NCBI RefSeq assembly: GCF_008271655.1
Contig: NZ_VKKX01000053.1
Coordinates: 45,121-109,120, forward strand
DNA length: 64,000 nucleotides
Direction: 5' to 3'
Source of the DNA: Gemmobacter caeruleus
GTDB taxonomy: Bacteria > Pseudomonadota > Alphaproteobacteria > Rhodobacterales > Rhodobacteraceae
Positions within the stretch are counted from its first letter, which is position 1. Each line of letters starts with the position of its first letter. Position numbers and translations under genes: made by a program. The notes below the pieces were generated by a model. The model worked only from the letters and a program-made list of their open reading frames with translations, was not told the origin of the DNA and searched no databases. Positions 41,200 through 49,054 of the stretch are shown one piece after another.

Positions 41200-41904
41200 A
41201 TGTTGAACGCTCTGAGCGGCAAGATTGCTGCCTTCCTGAAACAACCGACCGCGCAGGCGGCCGATGTTTCCGACCTTCTGGCCGCCGCCCGGCAAGATGC
41301 CACTGACGCCCGGCGGCTGTCGGATGAAGCCCGGCAGCGGGCGCTTGATCCGACCTTGACCGAGAAGGAGGCCGATGCCGCCTTTGCGGCTTCGCAGCGC
41401 GCAGCCTTTGCAGCCGATCGGCTGGACGCGGGCGTTATCGCGCTAGCCGAGAGGCTGGAGGCCGCAATGGCACAGGAAGCCGCCGCCGCCCGGCTGGCGG
41501 CCTACAATGACGCCAAGAACGCACGGAATCGCACGGTGGACAAGATCCGCAAGCGTTACCCCGCTCTTGCAAATGAACTGGCCGAGCTGGCCGAGGAAAT
41601 CTGCACGGTTTCCGATCTGGTGGCCAAGGCGAATGAGAACCTGCCCGAAGGCGCCGCCCGTCTTGAACCGCCGGAAGATATGGCGCGCGGCTTCAAGGCC
41701 GCCGGGTTCGATGACAGCGGTTTCGGGCTGGTCAATACGCCGGTCCATGGCGCGGTGGCCTTGCGCATTCCGCGTTATCTCGCGTTGCCGCATCCGTCCA
41801 GGCCGAAAGAAATGCTGTGGGATTCAGGGTCAACTCTGCCTTCGGGCTACGTCTTCCAAAAATCCCGGTTCAATTCCAGCCCGGAAGGCGATGCCGGGAC
41901 TTGA
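41200..41904 (+). CDS. Hypothetical Ala-rich coiled-coil protein of the element
   Basis: 234 residues. Residues about 30-130 are Ala/Arg/Glu-rich with long coiled-coil potential (LLAAARQDATDARRLSDEARQR, VIALAERLEAAMAQEAAAARL). The C-terminus is mixed (ALRIPRYLALPHPSRPKEML). AAAAGGGGAAA lies 7 to 17 nt upstream. No family recognised; possibly a structural or scaffold-like protein, but this is speculation. Confidence 0.65.
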   Translation: MLNALSGKIAAFLKQPTAQAADVSDLLAAARQDATDARRLSDEARQRALDPTLTEKEADAAFAASQRAAFAADRLDAGVIALAERLEAAMAQEAAAARLAAYNDAKNARNRTVDKIRKRYPALANELAELAEEICTVSDLVAKANENLPEGAARLEPPEDMARGFKAAGFDDSGFGLVNTPVHGAVALRIPRYLALPHPSRPKEMLWDSGSTLPSGYVFQKSRFNSSPEGDAGT

Positions 41905-41989
41905 CCCCCGCCATGGCGAGGGGCCGGGGCACCCCCCGGCCCTTGGCAAGGCCCGAGAGTTTACCCGTTCAGGGTTTAGGCTCTGACCT

Positions 41990-42205
41990 TTGTTTAACGT
42001 CCAGGCCGCAATGCACCTTGCCGCCCCGAATAAAAGTATGGGCGCCCATACTTTTAGCCGCGATGACGGCAAGCGGGATGCGGGCAACCATACCCCGTTG
42101 AGGTCCGAGCAATATCAAAGTGCGGGCACCCACACATTGATTACTCGGGATGATGCTGCCCGCGATGCCGGTAAACATTGCGGCGGGCGACCGCCATATT
42201 GTTAA
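41990..42205 (+). CDS. Possible small repeat protein near attR
   Basis: 71 codons from a TTG (or 64 from the ATG at 42011). It encodes two related units, SMGAHTFSRDDGKRDAGNHT and SAGTHTLITRDDAARDAGKH, about 72 bp apart. The repeats are seen in DNA too. The start is weak and the reading frame may be fortuitous. Confidence 0.35.
   Translation: MFNVQAAMHLAAPNKSMGAHTFSRDDGKRDAGNHTPLRSEQYQSAGTHTLITRDDAARDAGKHCGGRPPYC
42031..42056. repeat. 26-bp perfect palindrome near the right end of the element
   Basis: Arms TAAAAGTATGGGC and GCCCATACTTTTA with no spacer. It lies 330 bp inside attR. A related shorter palindromic pattern (GTGCGGGCACCCACAC) lies at 42120-42135. It could be a regulator or recombination-protein site, or a cruciform. 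Confidence 0.65.
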
Positions 42206-42330
42206 GACCCGCACGGACGCCGCCCGTGAAGCCGTGGAAGCCCTGCCAGGTCGGCGGGGCTTTTGCTTTTGGTGCGATGGATCGGCCGGGAAGATTCTTC
42301 GCGCCCAACCCCAGCGCCCAAGCGTTTTTC

Positions 42331-42351
42331 TTTAGGCGGATAGGTTGGCGG
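42331..42351 (+). repeat. Arm-type repeat near attR
   Basis: Identical to 35595-35615 (core GGCGGATAGGTTGGCGG), 36 bp before attR. The next bases hold a small hairpin, TGGCGA (42355-42360) and TCGCCA (42366-42371). Confidence 0.6.
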
Positions 42352-42387
42352 GTATGGCGAAAAAATCGCCAAATTATATAATGATTT

Positions 42388-42412
42388 CAAGGGCAAGTGG
42401 CGGACAGAGAGG
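42388..42412 (+). repeat. attR (25-bp direct repeat)
   Basis: Second copy of the attL sequence. Its right part is the 3' end of the tRNA-Ser gene on the minus strand. Confidence 0.88.
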
Positions 42413-42487
42413 GATTCGAACCCTCGAGACGGTTCCCCGCCTACACACTTTCCAGGCGTGCGCCTTCGACCACTCGGCCACCTGTCC
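42398..42487 (-). tRNA. tRNA-Ser (anticodon GGA)
   Basis: 90 nt with encoded CCA (42398-42400). The acceptor stem begins GGACAGG; anticodon stem CACGC and GTGTG enclose loop CTGGAAA, giving anticodon GGA. A long variable arm and a GTTCGAATC T-loop are present. Serves as integration site of the element; the gene remains intact. Confidence 0.95.
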
Positions 42488-42541
42488 GTGGGGGTCGTTT
42501 ACCCCGAACCCGCCGCCAGCACAAGGGGGCGGGTGGGGGTT

Positions 42542-42805
42542 TCAGGCGGCGGCGATGGCGCGGCGGTTGCCCTTCAATTCCTCGGCGATTTCAGGGAAGT
42601 AGCCGGGTTCCACCAGCCGCAGCGCGTGGCAGCGGCGTGCGGCATTGCCTGGCTGGAACGACAGTTCCACCAGATCGCCCACCTCGACGCCAATCCGCGT
42701 CACACCGCGCGGCGGACCGTCATAATGCGCCAGATCCCGATGGTCCGCGCACCAGATGATGGCACGGCCCGTCTCCTGGCAGCTCCAGATCACCACGCCC
42801 AGCAT
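42542..42805 (-). CDS. Small conserved hypothetical protein
   Basis: 87 residues: MLGVVIWSCQETGRAIIWCA, then DHRDLAHYDGPPRGVTRIGVEVGDLVELSF and a helical tail ending in KGNRRAIAAA. The start at 42805 gives the best spacing from AGGAGG; an ATG at 42808 is also possible. It has two Cys in the first 20 residues and is mostly beta-structured. No family is named; it looks like a small Rhodobacteraceae-type protein. Confidence 0.65.
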   Translation of the reverse strand: MLGVVIWSCQETGRAIIWCADHRDLAHYDGPPRGVTRIGVEVGDLVELSFQPGNAARRCHALRLVEPGYFPEIAEELKGNRRAIAAA

Positions 42806-42955
42806 CATCCCCTCCTGTCCTGCCCATCTTCGGGCAATTTCTGGACATATCGGCGTCAGCACACGCCCATTTCAGAATTATGCACAGGGCAGTTGACCTC
42901 CGCATGCGCTTTTCCGCATCAGCGCGATGGACAAATCATCTGTTTTGGATCAACC

Positions 42956-43801
42956 ATGACGCTGAATAGCGTCACATCTATGCGAGCCCGGATTTCCCGC
43001 ATGACCAGCCCGGCGATATCCCCGACCGAGATTCGCGCCATCTTCGGTCGCAACCTCCGGCAGCTGTGCGAAAACGGCCAGCCGGTGACGGTCATCTGCC
43101 GCGAGATCGGCATCAACCGCACCCAGTTCAACCGCTATCTCTCGGGCGAGGCCTTTCCCCGGCCCGACATCCTGTCGCGCATCTGCACCCATTTCGGCGT
43201 GGATGCCCGCATCCTGCTGGAGCCGCTGGACGAGCTGCGCCGCCAGATGCCCGACCAGTTCCTGATGGAAATGCGCGACAAGCTGCTGATCGGCCGATCG
43301 CGCCCGGTGGACAGTGCACTTTTACCCGACGCCGTCTATCGCTTCTGGCGCAAGTCTTTCATGTTTCAAGGAAAAATCGTCACCAACGTCGCGCTGATCC
43401 GCAGCCGGGGCGAGGTGACGCTGTTCAAGGGATTCGAGGAAAACCTGCTGGCGCAGCAGGAAAACCCCAATGCCCGGCGCTTTCCGCGGCTGGCCTATTT
43501 CGGGCTGGTGCGACAGCATGTGGACGGGATCTCGATCTATTGCCAGGACCGGCAGAACCAGACCAACATCAATTTCTTCGAATTCGGGCTGGAGGGGAAC
43601 ATGCGATTCTTCCCCGGCTTCTCGCTGCTGGTGCGGCGGCGCATCGACGGGATGAATCGCATGACCGCCGCCGTGCTGGAACGCCTGCCCGACGACCCGG
43701 CGGTCTGGCGCAGCATCGTGCGGCAAGACACGGTGCATGACCTCGATCATGCGCCGCCCATCGTGCAGCGGGCGCTGATGCGCATTCCCGACGGGCTGTA
43801 A
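42956..43801 (+). CDS. XRE-type helix-turn-helix transcriptional regulator
   Basis: About 281 residues from the ATG at 42956 (in-frame ATGs at 42980 and 43001 are alternatives). The HTH is EIRAIFGRNLRQLCENGQ followed by VTVICREIGINRTQFNRYLSG, with EAFPRPDILSRICTHFGVDAR. The C-terminal 190 residues are an unassigned domain (FWRKSFMFQGKIVTNVALIRSRGEVTLF). The effector domain is specific to alphaproteobacteria as far as I can judge. It is divergent from the small protein upstream. Confidence 0.82.
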   Translation: MTLNSVTSMRARISRMTSPAISPTEIRAIFGRNLRQLCENGQPVTVICREIGINRTQFNRYLSGEAFPRPDILSRICTHFGVDARILLEPLDELRRQMPDQFLMEMRDKLLIGRSRPVDSALLPDAVYRFWRKSFMFQGKIVTNVALIRSRGEVTLFKGFEENLLAQQENPNARRFPRLAYFGLVRQHVDGISIYCQDRQNQTNINFFEFGLEGNMRFFPGFSLLVRRRIDGMNRMTAAVLERLPDDPAVWRSIVRQDTVHDLDHAPPIVQRALMRIPDGL

Positions 43802-43827
43802 CCCCCTGCCCCTGACGCGCTTTGGCG

Positions 43828-44553
43828 TCAGTCGCGCAGATGCAGGATCACCCGGCGGTTCTGCCGGCCCTTCTTTTCGATCTTGCCGATCTCGACATGG
43901 CCGATCTCGCCGGTGCGGGCGACATGGGTGCCGCCGCAGGGTTGCAGATCGACCTGCGCCCCGCCCTGCCCGATCCGCACCAGCCGCACCCGGCCCTGCC
44001 CCATGGGCGGCATGACCGAAAGCGTCTTAACCAGGCCCGGATTGGCGGCAAGCTCGGCATCGGTGATCCAGTCCTCGGTCACCGGCAGGTCGCGGTCGAT
44101 CAGCGCGGCCAGCGCCTCGTTCAGCGCGGCGACATCGGCGGGCGGCTCTGGCATGTCGAAATCCAGCCGGCCGCGCTCGGCGCCGATCTGGCCGCCGGTC
44201 ACCGGCATCGGGATCACCACCGACAGCAGATGCAGCGCGGTGTGAACCCGCATATGACGATGCCGCCGTTCCCAGTCGAGATGCTGCATCACCGCCGCGC
44301 CAATCGGGGGCAAGGGGCGCGGCTCGGCCGCGACCAGCGCGATGCGCCCGCCCTCCAGCTTGACCGCCGTCGCGATCTCCAGACTGCCGCCGGGCCAGAC
44401 CAGCCGGCCGCTATCGCCCGGCTGACCGCCCGAGGTGGCGTAAAACAGGCTGCCATCCAGCACCACGCCGCCCTCGGGCGTGATTTCCTGCACGATGCCG
44501 GCGGCCTCGCGCGCATAGGCATCGTCGCGGAACAGAAGGCGCGTCGCGGTCAT
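43828..44553 (-). CDS. Alanyl-tRNA editing protein (AlaX type)
   Basis: 241 residues. The HxxxH motif is HTALHLLSV and the Cys/His motif CGGTHVARTGEIG; both bind zinc in the AlaRS editing fold. The protein opens with RLLFRDDAYAREAAGIV and a GQPGDSGRL strand. It hydrolyses Ser- or Gly-tRNA(Ala). Its start overlaps the MscS gene stop (ATGA at 44550-44553). Confidence 0.92.
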   Translation of the reverse strand: MTATRLLFRDDAYAREAAGIVQEITPEGGVVLDGSLFYATSGGQPGDSGRLVWPGGSLEIATAVKLEGGRIALVAAEPRPLPPIGAAVMQHLDWERRHRHMRVHTALHLLSVVIPMPVTGGQIGAERGRLDFDMPEPPADVAALNEALAALIDRDLPVTEDWITDAELAANPGLVKTLSVMPPMGQGRVRLVRIGQGGAQVDLQPCGGTHVARTGEIGHVEIGKIEKKGRQNRRVILHLRD

Positions 44554-47177
44554 CTTTCGGCCTCGTCACTGTCGCTCGGGTCATCGGCCTCGTCACGCGG
44601 GGCGTGGCGGGCATTCTCGGGCGCAAGGGCGTCATATTCATCGGCCCGGAGCGGCGTGCCGGGCGCCCCGGGCGCAGGCCGCGCAGCGGCGACCTTTTCC
44701 AGCAGCCCGGGCGGCAATTCGACATGCAGCCGCGACAGCGCCTCGGCCACGGCCTCGGGGTTGCGCAGCCAGATGTCGCGCTGCGAGAACGGCATCTGGA
44801 TGCCTTCCTCGCGGAACCGCTCCACGATGCGGTGATTGATCTCGGTCCGCACCGCCATGGAGAAGTTCACATCGCGGATGATCATGCGGATTTCGAAATT
44901 CAGCGAATCCGCCCCCAGGCCCACAAAGGCGATCATGGGCGGCGGCTCCAGGATCACCAGCGGATGCGCCTCGGCGATGTCTTTCAGCACCTCCGACACC
45001 TTGCGCGTGTCGCTGCCGTAATCGACCCCCACCGGCACGATGACCCGTCCCGCCAGGCTGAACCTTGTCCAGTTCGTCACCTGCTGGCTGACCAGATCGC
45101 CATTCGGCACGATGATGTCGGATCGGTCAAAGGTCTGGATCCGGGTGGAGCGGACCGAGATCGACTGAACCGTGCCGGCCACGCCGCCGACTTCGATCCA
45201 GTCGCCTTCGCTGACCGGGCGTTCAATCAGCAGGATGATGCCCGAGACAAAGTTCTGCACGATGTTCTGAAGGCCGAAACCGATCCCCACCGACAGCGCC
45301 GAAGCCACGATGGCCAGGCCCGACAGGTCGATCCCGGCGGCCGAGACCGCGATGATGACGGCAAGAAAGATCCCGACATAGCCGGTGCCCGAGATGATGG
45401 CATTGCGCCCGCCCTGATCCAGCCGGGTCTTGGGCAGGATCGTGCTGCGCAGCGCGCCCTGGAACAGCCGCGTGGCGCCAAAGCCCAGGATGAACAGGAT
45501 CAGGAAATACAGGAAGTTGGAGGGCGAAATCCGGGTCTCACCCAGCATGAACCCTTCGGTAAAGCGATTCCACAGCTCGCCCAGATCCTCGACCCGCGCA
45601 CCCCAGAGCAGCGCGAAAAGCGGCAGTGAGGCCAGCGTCAGCAGAAAGCCCGCCAGCACCGGGATCAGCCCGTTGCCCTCGCCCTCGCCCGCCTCGCCCA
45701 GCAGGGCGCGCCAGATGTCGCCGATCAGCTGCACCAAGACCAGCAGCAGCCCCGCCAGCGTCAGCGACGAGGCGGCCGGAAAGATCAGCGCCTGCGCCGC
45801 CGTGGTATAGCCGACCACCGCCAGAAGCGGCGCGACGACGGCGATCGCGATCAGGATCTTGCCGACAAAGCGCGTCACACCATCGCGAAAGCTCAGCTCC
45901 TCGCGCGTGGGGCTGGGGGCGAAGGCGGCATTCAGCAACTGGCCAAAGCGCCAGAGCAGCAAGGACAGCACCAGCACCGTCGGCAGCGCCAGCACGGGGA
46001 TTGCCATTTCAGGCACCAGCGCCGCGGGCAGCAGCGCATCGCGCAGCAGCTCCACCCCTTGCACGAAGCCGATCGAGGTGATCAGGAAGCGCGCCTTGTC
46101 GCAGGTCTCAGGCGACATCTGCAACGGGCCGGCGGCGCATTCCGCCCGCGGAAACACCCGCCCCGCCAGCCAGTAGGACAGGAACAGGACCAGACCCGAC
46201 AAGGGCAGCGCGGTCAGCACCTGCTGGCCCAGCCAGCCCGGCATCTGCGTGATCATCGCCGCGACCGAGATCAGCAGCACCCCGGCCGCCGGCACCAGAA
46301 TCTGCCCCAGCGACGCAAGGAAGGACCAGACCCGCCGCCAGCTCGCCGAATCGGCGGTGCTGTTCAGCCAGTTGGCAAAGCGTTCGATCCAGCGGCGGCC
46401 CCGAAAGATCAGCAACAGCGCGAACAGCGCCGTGATGGCGCTGACCGGCAAGACGTCGATCATCTCGGTCCGCCGCGCCTCGCGGTTCCAGTTGGACTGC
46501 ACCTCGGTCCCGAGCGAGACCAGCGCCGTGCCAAGCGCCTTGGCCGCGTCGTCCCAGTTCACCGGGTTGGCCGGCGTCGGCCAGAGCTTGAGCAGTTGCG
46601 CCGTCTGGCGGTCGCGCAATTCGCTGTCGATCTCGGCGATCAGGCCGCTGGCCCGGCGATAGGCCTCTTCCGCGGCGCGGCGCGGCGCCTCAAGCCGTTG
46701 CAGCTGGTCATTCAGGGTCGTGCGGCGGTCGGCGATTTCGGGCGCCTCGGTCGCGCCCTCGGCCGGCACGGGGCCAAGCGCGCTGATCTGGTCGCGCAGG
46801 CCCTGCACCCGGCTGGCATTGGTGTTCTGCGCCGCCTGAAGCTTGCTGCGCCAATCGACAAGCTGGCCGCGCAGCAGCTCCAGCCCCTTGTCCGAGGTCG
46901 CGGGATCGGCGGCCGCGCGTTCGGCCCGGGTCGCCAGCAGCTCCCACGCGGCGTAATCGACACCGTCCTGCCCCGGTGGCGTGACCGAAATCGACTTCTT
47001 GGTTGTGGTCTGCCCGGCGGTCTGGCTCTTGGTCAGCCCGTTCGTCTGGCCCGCCGCGGGGGCGACTGTCGGCGCGCTGCCCGGCGCGGGTGACGCCTCC
47101 TGCGCAAGGGCGGGCCCGGTCACAGCCAAGGCCAGCGCCAGCGCGACGCCGCGCCCGATCGCGCGCCACAGGGTCAT
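44550..47177 (-). CDS. MscS-family mechanosensitive channel with DUF3772 domain
   Basis: 875 residues. A signal peptide (RGVALALALAVTGPALA) is followed by a large periplasmic coiled-coil and DUF3772 region (residues about 70-230), then about 11 membrane helices and an MscS domain (SALSVGIGFGLQNIVQNFVSGIILLIERPVSEGDWIEV) near residues 620-780. The start at 47177 is chosen because a signal peptide begins there; an extension to 47231 lies in cysK. It starts 2 bp after the cysK stop. Confidence 0.9.
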   Translation of the reverse strand: MTLWRAIGRGVALALALAVTGPALAQEASPAPGSAPTVAPAAGQTNGLTKSQTAGQTTTKKSISVTPPGQDGVDYAAWELLATRAERAAADPATSDKGLELLRGQLVDWRSKLQAAQNTNASRVQGLRDQISALGPVPAEGATEAPEIADRRTTLNDQLQRLEAPRRAAEEAYRRASGLIAEIDSELRDRQTAQLLKLWPTPANPVNWDDAAKALGTALVSLGTEVQSNWNREARRTEMIDVLPVSAITALFALLLIFRGRRWIERFANWLNSTADSASWRRVWSFLASLGQILVPAAGVLLISVAAMITQMPGWLGQQVLTALPLSGLVLFLSYWLAGRVFPRAECAAGPLQMSPETCDKARFLITSIGFVQGVELLRDALLPAALVPEMAIPVLALPTVLVLSLLLWRFGQLLNAAFAPSPTREELSFRDGVTRFVGKILIAIAVVAPLLAVVGYTTAAQALIFPAASSLTLAGLLLVLVQLIGDIWRALLGEAGEGEGNGLIPVLAGFLLTLASLPLFALLWGARVEDLGELWNRFTEGFMLGETRISPSNFLYFLILFILGFGATRLFQGALRSTILPKTRLDQGGRNAIISGTGYVGIFLAVIIAVSAAGIDLSGLAIVASALSVGIGFGLQNIVQNFVSGIILLIERPVSEGDWIEVGGVAGTVQSISVRSTRIQTFDRSDIIVPNGDLVSQQVTNWTRFSLAGRVIVPVGVDYGSDTRKVSEVLKDIAEAHPLVILEPPPMIAFVGLGADSLNFEIRMIIRDVNFSMAVRTEINHRIVERFREEGIQMPFSQRDIWLRNPEAVAEALSRLHVELPPGLLEKVAAARPAPGAPGTPLRADEYDALAPENARHAPRDEADDPSDSDEAER

Positions 47178-47179
47178 GG

Positions 47180-48214
47180 TCAGAGGTCCGAATAGACTTC
47201 GGGAATGTCGCGCGGCCCGCTGGCCAGCCATTCCGGCACCGGCAGGCCCTTGTCACGCAGGAATTCCGGGTTGAACAGCTTGGACTGATAGCGCGTGCCG
47301 TAATCGCACAGCACGGTCACGATGGTATGGCCCGGCCCCATCTCGCGCGCCATGCGGATGGCCCCCGCAATGTTCACGCCGGACGACCCGCCAAGGCAAA
47401 GCCCCTCTTCCGACAGCAGGTCAAACACGATGGGCAGCGCCTCGGCATCGGGGATGCGATAGCTGAAATCGGGGCGGAACCCCTCCAGGTTGGCGGTGAT
47501 GCGGCCCTGACCGATGCCCTCGGTTATCGACGAGCCCGGCGCCTCGAAGGTGCCCTGGGTATAAAAGCTGTGCAGCGCCGCGCCTTCCGGGTCGGCCAGG
47601 CCGACCTTCACCCCCTTGGGCTGCAACGCCATGCCGACCCCGGCCAGCGTCCCACCCGAGCCGACCGCGCAGATGAAGCCGTCCACCTTGCCGCCGGTCT
47701 GGTCCCAGATCTCCGGCCCGGTGGTTTCGATATGGGCCTGACGGTTGGCGACATTGTCGAACTGATTGGCCCAGATCGCGCCATTCGGTTCGGTCCGTGC
47801 CAGCGCCTCGGCCAGCCGGCCGGAATAGCGCACATAATTGTTGGGGTTCTTGTAGGGCGCCGCCGGCACCTGCACCAGTTCGGCCCCGGCCAGACGCAGC
47901 ATGTCCTTCTTTTCCTGGCTCTGGGTTTCCGGGATCACGATCACCGTGCGGAACCCCATGCTGGCCCCCACCAGCGCCAGCCCGATGCCGGTATTGCCCG
48001 CCGTGCCCTCGACGATGGTGCCGCCGGGTTTCAGCAGCCCCTTCGCCACCGCATCCTTGATGATATAGAGCGCCGCGCGGTCCTTGACCGACTGGCCGGG
48101 ATTGAGGAATTCGGCCTTGCCCAGAATCTCGCAGCCCGTCATCTCGCTGGCCTTGCGCAGGCGGATCAGGGGCGTATTGCCGATCGAGGCGGCCAGGTCG
48201 CGGTAAACGGGCAT
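47180..48214 (-). CDS. cysK: Cysteine synthase A
   Basis: 344 residues. The PLP lysine lies in NPGQSVKDRAALYII; the phosphate loop is EGTAGNTGIGLALVG; substrate-binding GSGGTLAG lies later. It converts O-acetylserine and sulphide to cysteine. The length is about 30 residues above the E. coli enzyme, in line with alphaproteobacterial forms. It is head of a cysK - mscS-like - alaX operon. Confidence 0.95.
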   Translation of the reverse strand: MPVYRDLAASIGNTPLIRLRKASEMTGCEILGKAEFLNPGQSVKDRAALYIIKDAVAKGLLKPGGTIVEGTAGNTGIGLALVGASMGFRTVIVIPETQSQEKKDMLRLAGAELVQVPAAPYKNPNNYVRYSGRLAEALARTEPNGAIWANQFDNVANRQAHIETTGPEIWDQTGGKVDGFICAVGSGGTLAGVGMALQPKGVKVGLADPEGAALHSFYTQGTFEAPGSSITEGIGQGRITANLEGFRPDFSYRIPDAEALPIVFDLLSEEGLCLGGSSGVNIAGAIRMAREMGPGHTIVTVLCDYGTRYQSKLFNPEFLRDKGLPVPEWLASGPRDIPEVYSDL

Positions 48215-48469
48215 GTCAGCATCCTTCTGTCATTGCCCAAGGTTTAGGGGCAGGCGCGACGGAACTCAAGAACCCCGCCCGTTCCGTGGGCATTGACAGG
48301 CATAACAAGGACCATACCCCGAGGTTCCACTTGGTTTCTGGCGGAAAATCCGGGACAAAGGGGAGGGAGAGGAAGGAAATCCGCCAAACTGGACAAAAAA
48401 CCTTACCAAAACCACCAAAATAATGTATGAGCGCGACCATCGCGCCTGAGTTCAAGGGGGGTTCTACAC
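48215..48469. promoter_or_regulatory. Upstream region of the takQ-like operon and divergent cysK
   Basis: 255 bp. The takQ-proximal part (48388-48430) is A-rich and contains CCTTACCAAA at 48401-48410, also found (CCTTACCAAT) in the takP promoter at 52336. AAGGGGGG lies 10 nt before takQ. A TTGACA hexamer at 48293-48298 lacks a good -10 nearby. Confidence 0.45.
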
Positions 48470-49054
48470 ATGAAATCACTACTTGCGGTCTCCTCCGGGA
48501 TCGACCGCATGAACGAGATCATCGGCCGGTCCGTCGCCTGGCTGATCTTTGTCGCGGTGCTGGTCAGCGCCGCCAATGCCGTCATCCGCAAGGCCCTGAA
48601 CACCTCGTCCAATTCCTGGCTGGAATTGCAATGGTATCTGTTCGGAGCGGCCTTTCTGGGGGCGGCAGCCTATACGCTGAAACAGAACGAACATGTGCGC
48701 ATCGACATCGTCTACGGCATCTGGTCGCGGCGGGTGCAGCACTGGATCGACCTGCTGGGGCATATCTTCTTTCTCATGCCCTTCGTCACGCTGATGATCT
48801 GGTATTTCGTGCCCTGGGTCATCCGGTCGATCCAGATCGGCGAGGTGTCCACCAATGCGGGCGGTCTGATCATCTGGCCGGCCAAGACCCTGCTGCTGAT
48901 CGGCTTCTCGCTGCTCTGGCTGCAAGGCATTTCCGAAATCATCAAGAAGATCGCGGTCATGCGGGGCGTGATAGACGATCCCAACCCCTTCGTGTCGTCC
49001 CATGCGGCGGCCGAGGCCGAGGGCGAGGCGCTGAAGCAGGAGCTGGCGAAATGA
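48470..49054 (+). CDS. TRAP transporter small permease, TakQ-like
   Basis: 194 residues with four membrane helices and the DctQ motif (SSNSWLELQWYLFGAAFLGAAAYTLKQNEHVRIDI). It forms the membrane part with the large permease, to which it is joined by ATGA (49051-49054). The TakP-like binding protein lies convergently at 51,118. Confidence 0.88.
   Translation: MKSLLAVSSGIDRMNEIIGRSVAWLIFVAVLVSAANAVIRKALNTSSNSWLELQWYLFGAAFLGAAAYTLKQNEHVRIDIVYGIWSRRVQHWIDLLGHIFFLMPFVTLMIWYFVPWVIRSIQIGEVSTNAGGLIIWPAKTLLLIGFSLLWLQGISEIIKKIAVMRGVIDDPNPFVSSHAAAEAEGEALKQELAK

Larger units (their letters stand above)
35442..42412. mobile_element. Integrative element in the 3' end of tRNA-Ser(GGA)
   Basis: Bounded by a perfect 25-bp direct repeat (35442-35466 and 42388-42412) that contains the tRNA 3' end with CCA. 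Contents in order: P4-type integrase, unknown gene, AlpA-like regulator, two micro-ORFs, primase-like toprim protein, RepA-like ATPase, iteron and hairpin region, two unknown genes, and a palindrome/repeat region. No capsid, terminase or conjugation genes were seen. It looks like a phage satellite or integrative replicon. Confidence 0.85.

Noticed and set aside
41942..42205. Tandem repeats near attR as a CRISPR array
   Set aside because: Only two degenerate units without spacers of uniform length; a palindrome and protein-like repeat explain it better.
48215..48469. Riboswitch in the takQM or cysK upstream region
   Set aside because: No recognised aptamer pattern; only short A-rich motifs were visible.
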